DNA of 9,621 nt from NCBI GenBank assembly GCA_944371545.1, contig CALVXT010000041.1, positions 1 to 9,621 on the forward strand, in the 5' to 3' direction. Below the pieces are notes generated by a model. The model ran no database searches and had not been told where the DNA came from. It was given only the letters and a program-made list of their open reading frames with translations. The first letter of the stretch is position 1. Each line of letters starts with the position of its first letter. Below, piece after piece: positions 9,548 through 9,621 of this stretch. The DNA comes from an uncultured Bacilli bacterium. GTDB taxonomy: Bacteria > Bacillota_I > Bacilli_A > RF39 > UBA660. The position numbers and the translations under genes are program-made.

Positions 9548-9621
9548 TATTATAGAAAGAATTTTGTTTGTCTTTCTATATGTTGTATGTATTATGTTTT
9601 TTGTCGCATAATATATTTTAG

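Noticed and set aside
1..9621. CRISPR array, restriction or other defence system
   Set aside because: No regularly spaced repeats and no nuclease or effector genes seen.

Overview
The window looks like AT-rich chromosomal DNA from a low-GC Gram-positive bacterium (Bacilli/Erysipelotrichia-like or a walled relative of the Mollicutes). It carries most of an integrated filamentous-phage-like (inovirus-like) element. TGA is used as a stop in at least two phage genes and TGG encodes Trp, so the code is standard and not the Mycoplasma code. The species cannot be named from sequence alone.

Region 1-1230 is a control and integration module. A tyrosine-recombinase-like integrase runs off the left edge on the minus strand, behind a 69-residue protein of unknown function. 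A divergent plus-strand operon encodes an XRE-type repressor and a one-helix membrane protein. The two transcription units share a roughly 110-bp region with back-to-back promoters whose -35 boxes overlap, and ATGTAT/ATACAT inverted repeats cover the integrase-side -10.

Region 1240-2440 is a replication module. From right to left it has a 65-residue protein, an origin-like hairpin, a pMV158-type (Rep_2, HUH) replication initiator, a 45-residue membrane protein and an aberrant tRNA-like gene. Region 2440-2768 is non-coding and rich in hairpins and repeats.

Region 2769-7256 is the structural and assembly operon, read right to left. Its order is: an 82-residue unknown, a 50-residue putative ssDNA-binding protein, a hairpin cluster, a 64-residue major-coat-like protein followed by a terminator, two small proteins (51 and 38 residues), a Zot/pI-type ATPase, a 49-residue coat-like protein, a 160-residue C-terminally anchored protein, a 598-residue secreted Ig-like adsorption candidate, and a 91-residue hydrophobic pVI-like protein. 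Genes overlap or are 0-4 bp apart, and several end in basic codons that also form the Shine-Dalgarno of the next gene. This matches a filamentous virion factory: Rep makes ssDNA, a small protein coats it, hydrophobic proteins wait in the membrane, the ATPase drives extrusion, and large anchored proteins cap or attach the particle.

Region 7313-9621 appears to be host chromosome. It starts with a strong terminator, then a possible type I toxin-like locus, an MntP/YtaF-like membrane protein, a convergently overlapping dusB, a divergent small zinc-ribbon-like protein, and a strong promoter with a structured leader for a gene beyond the right edge.
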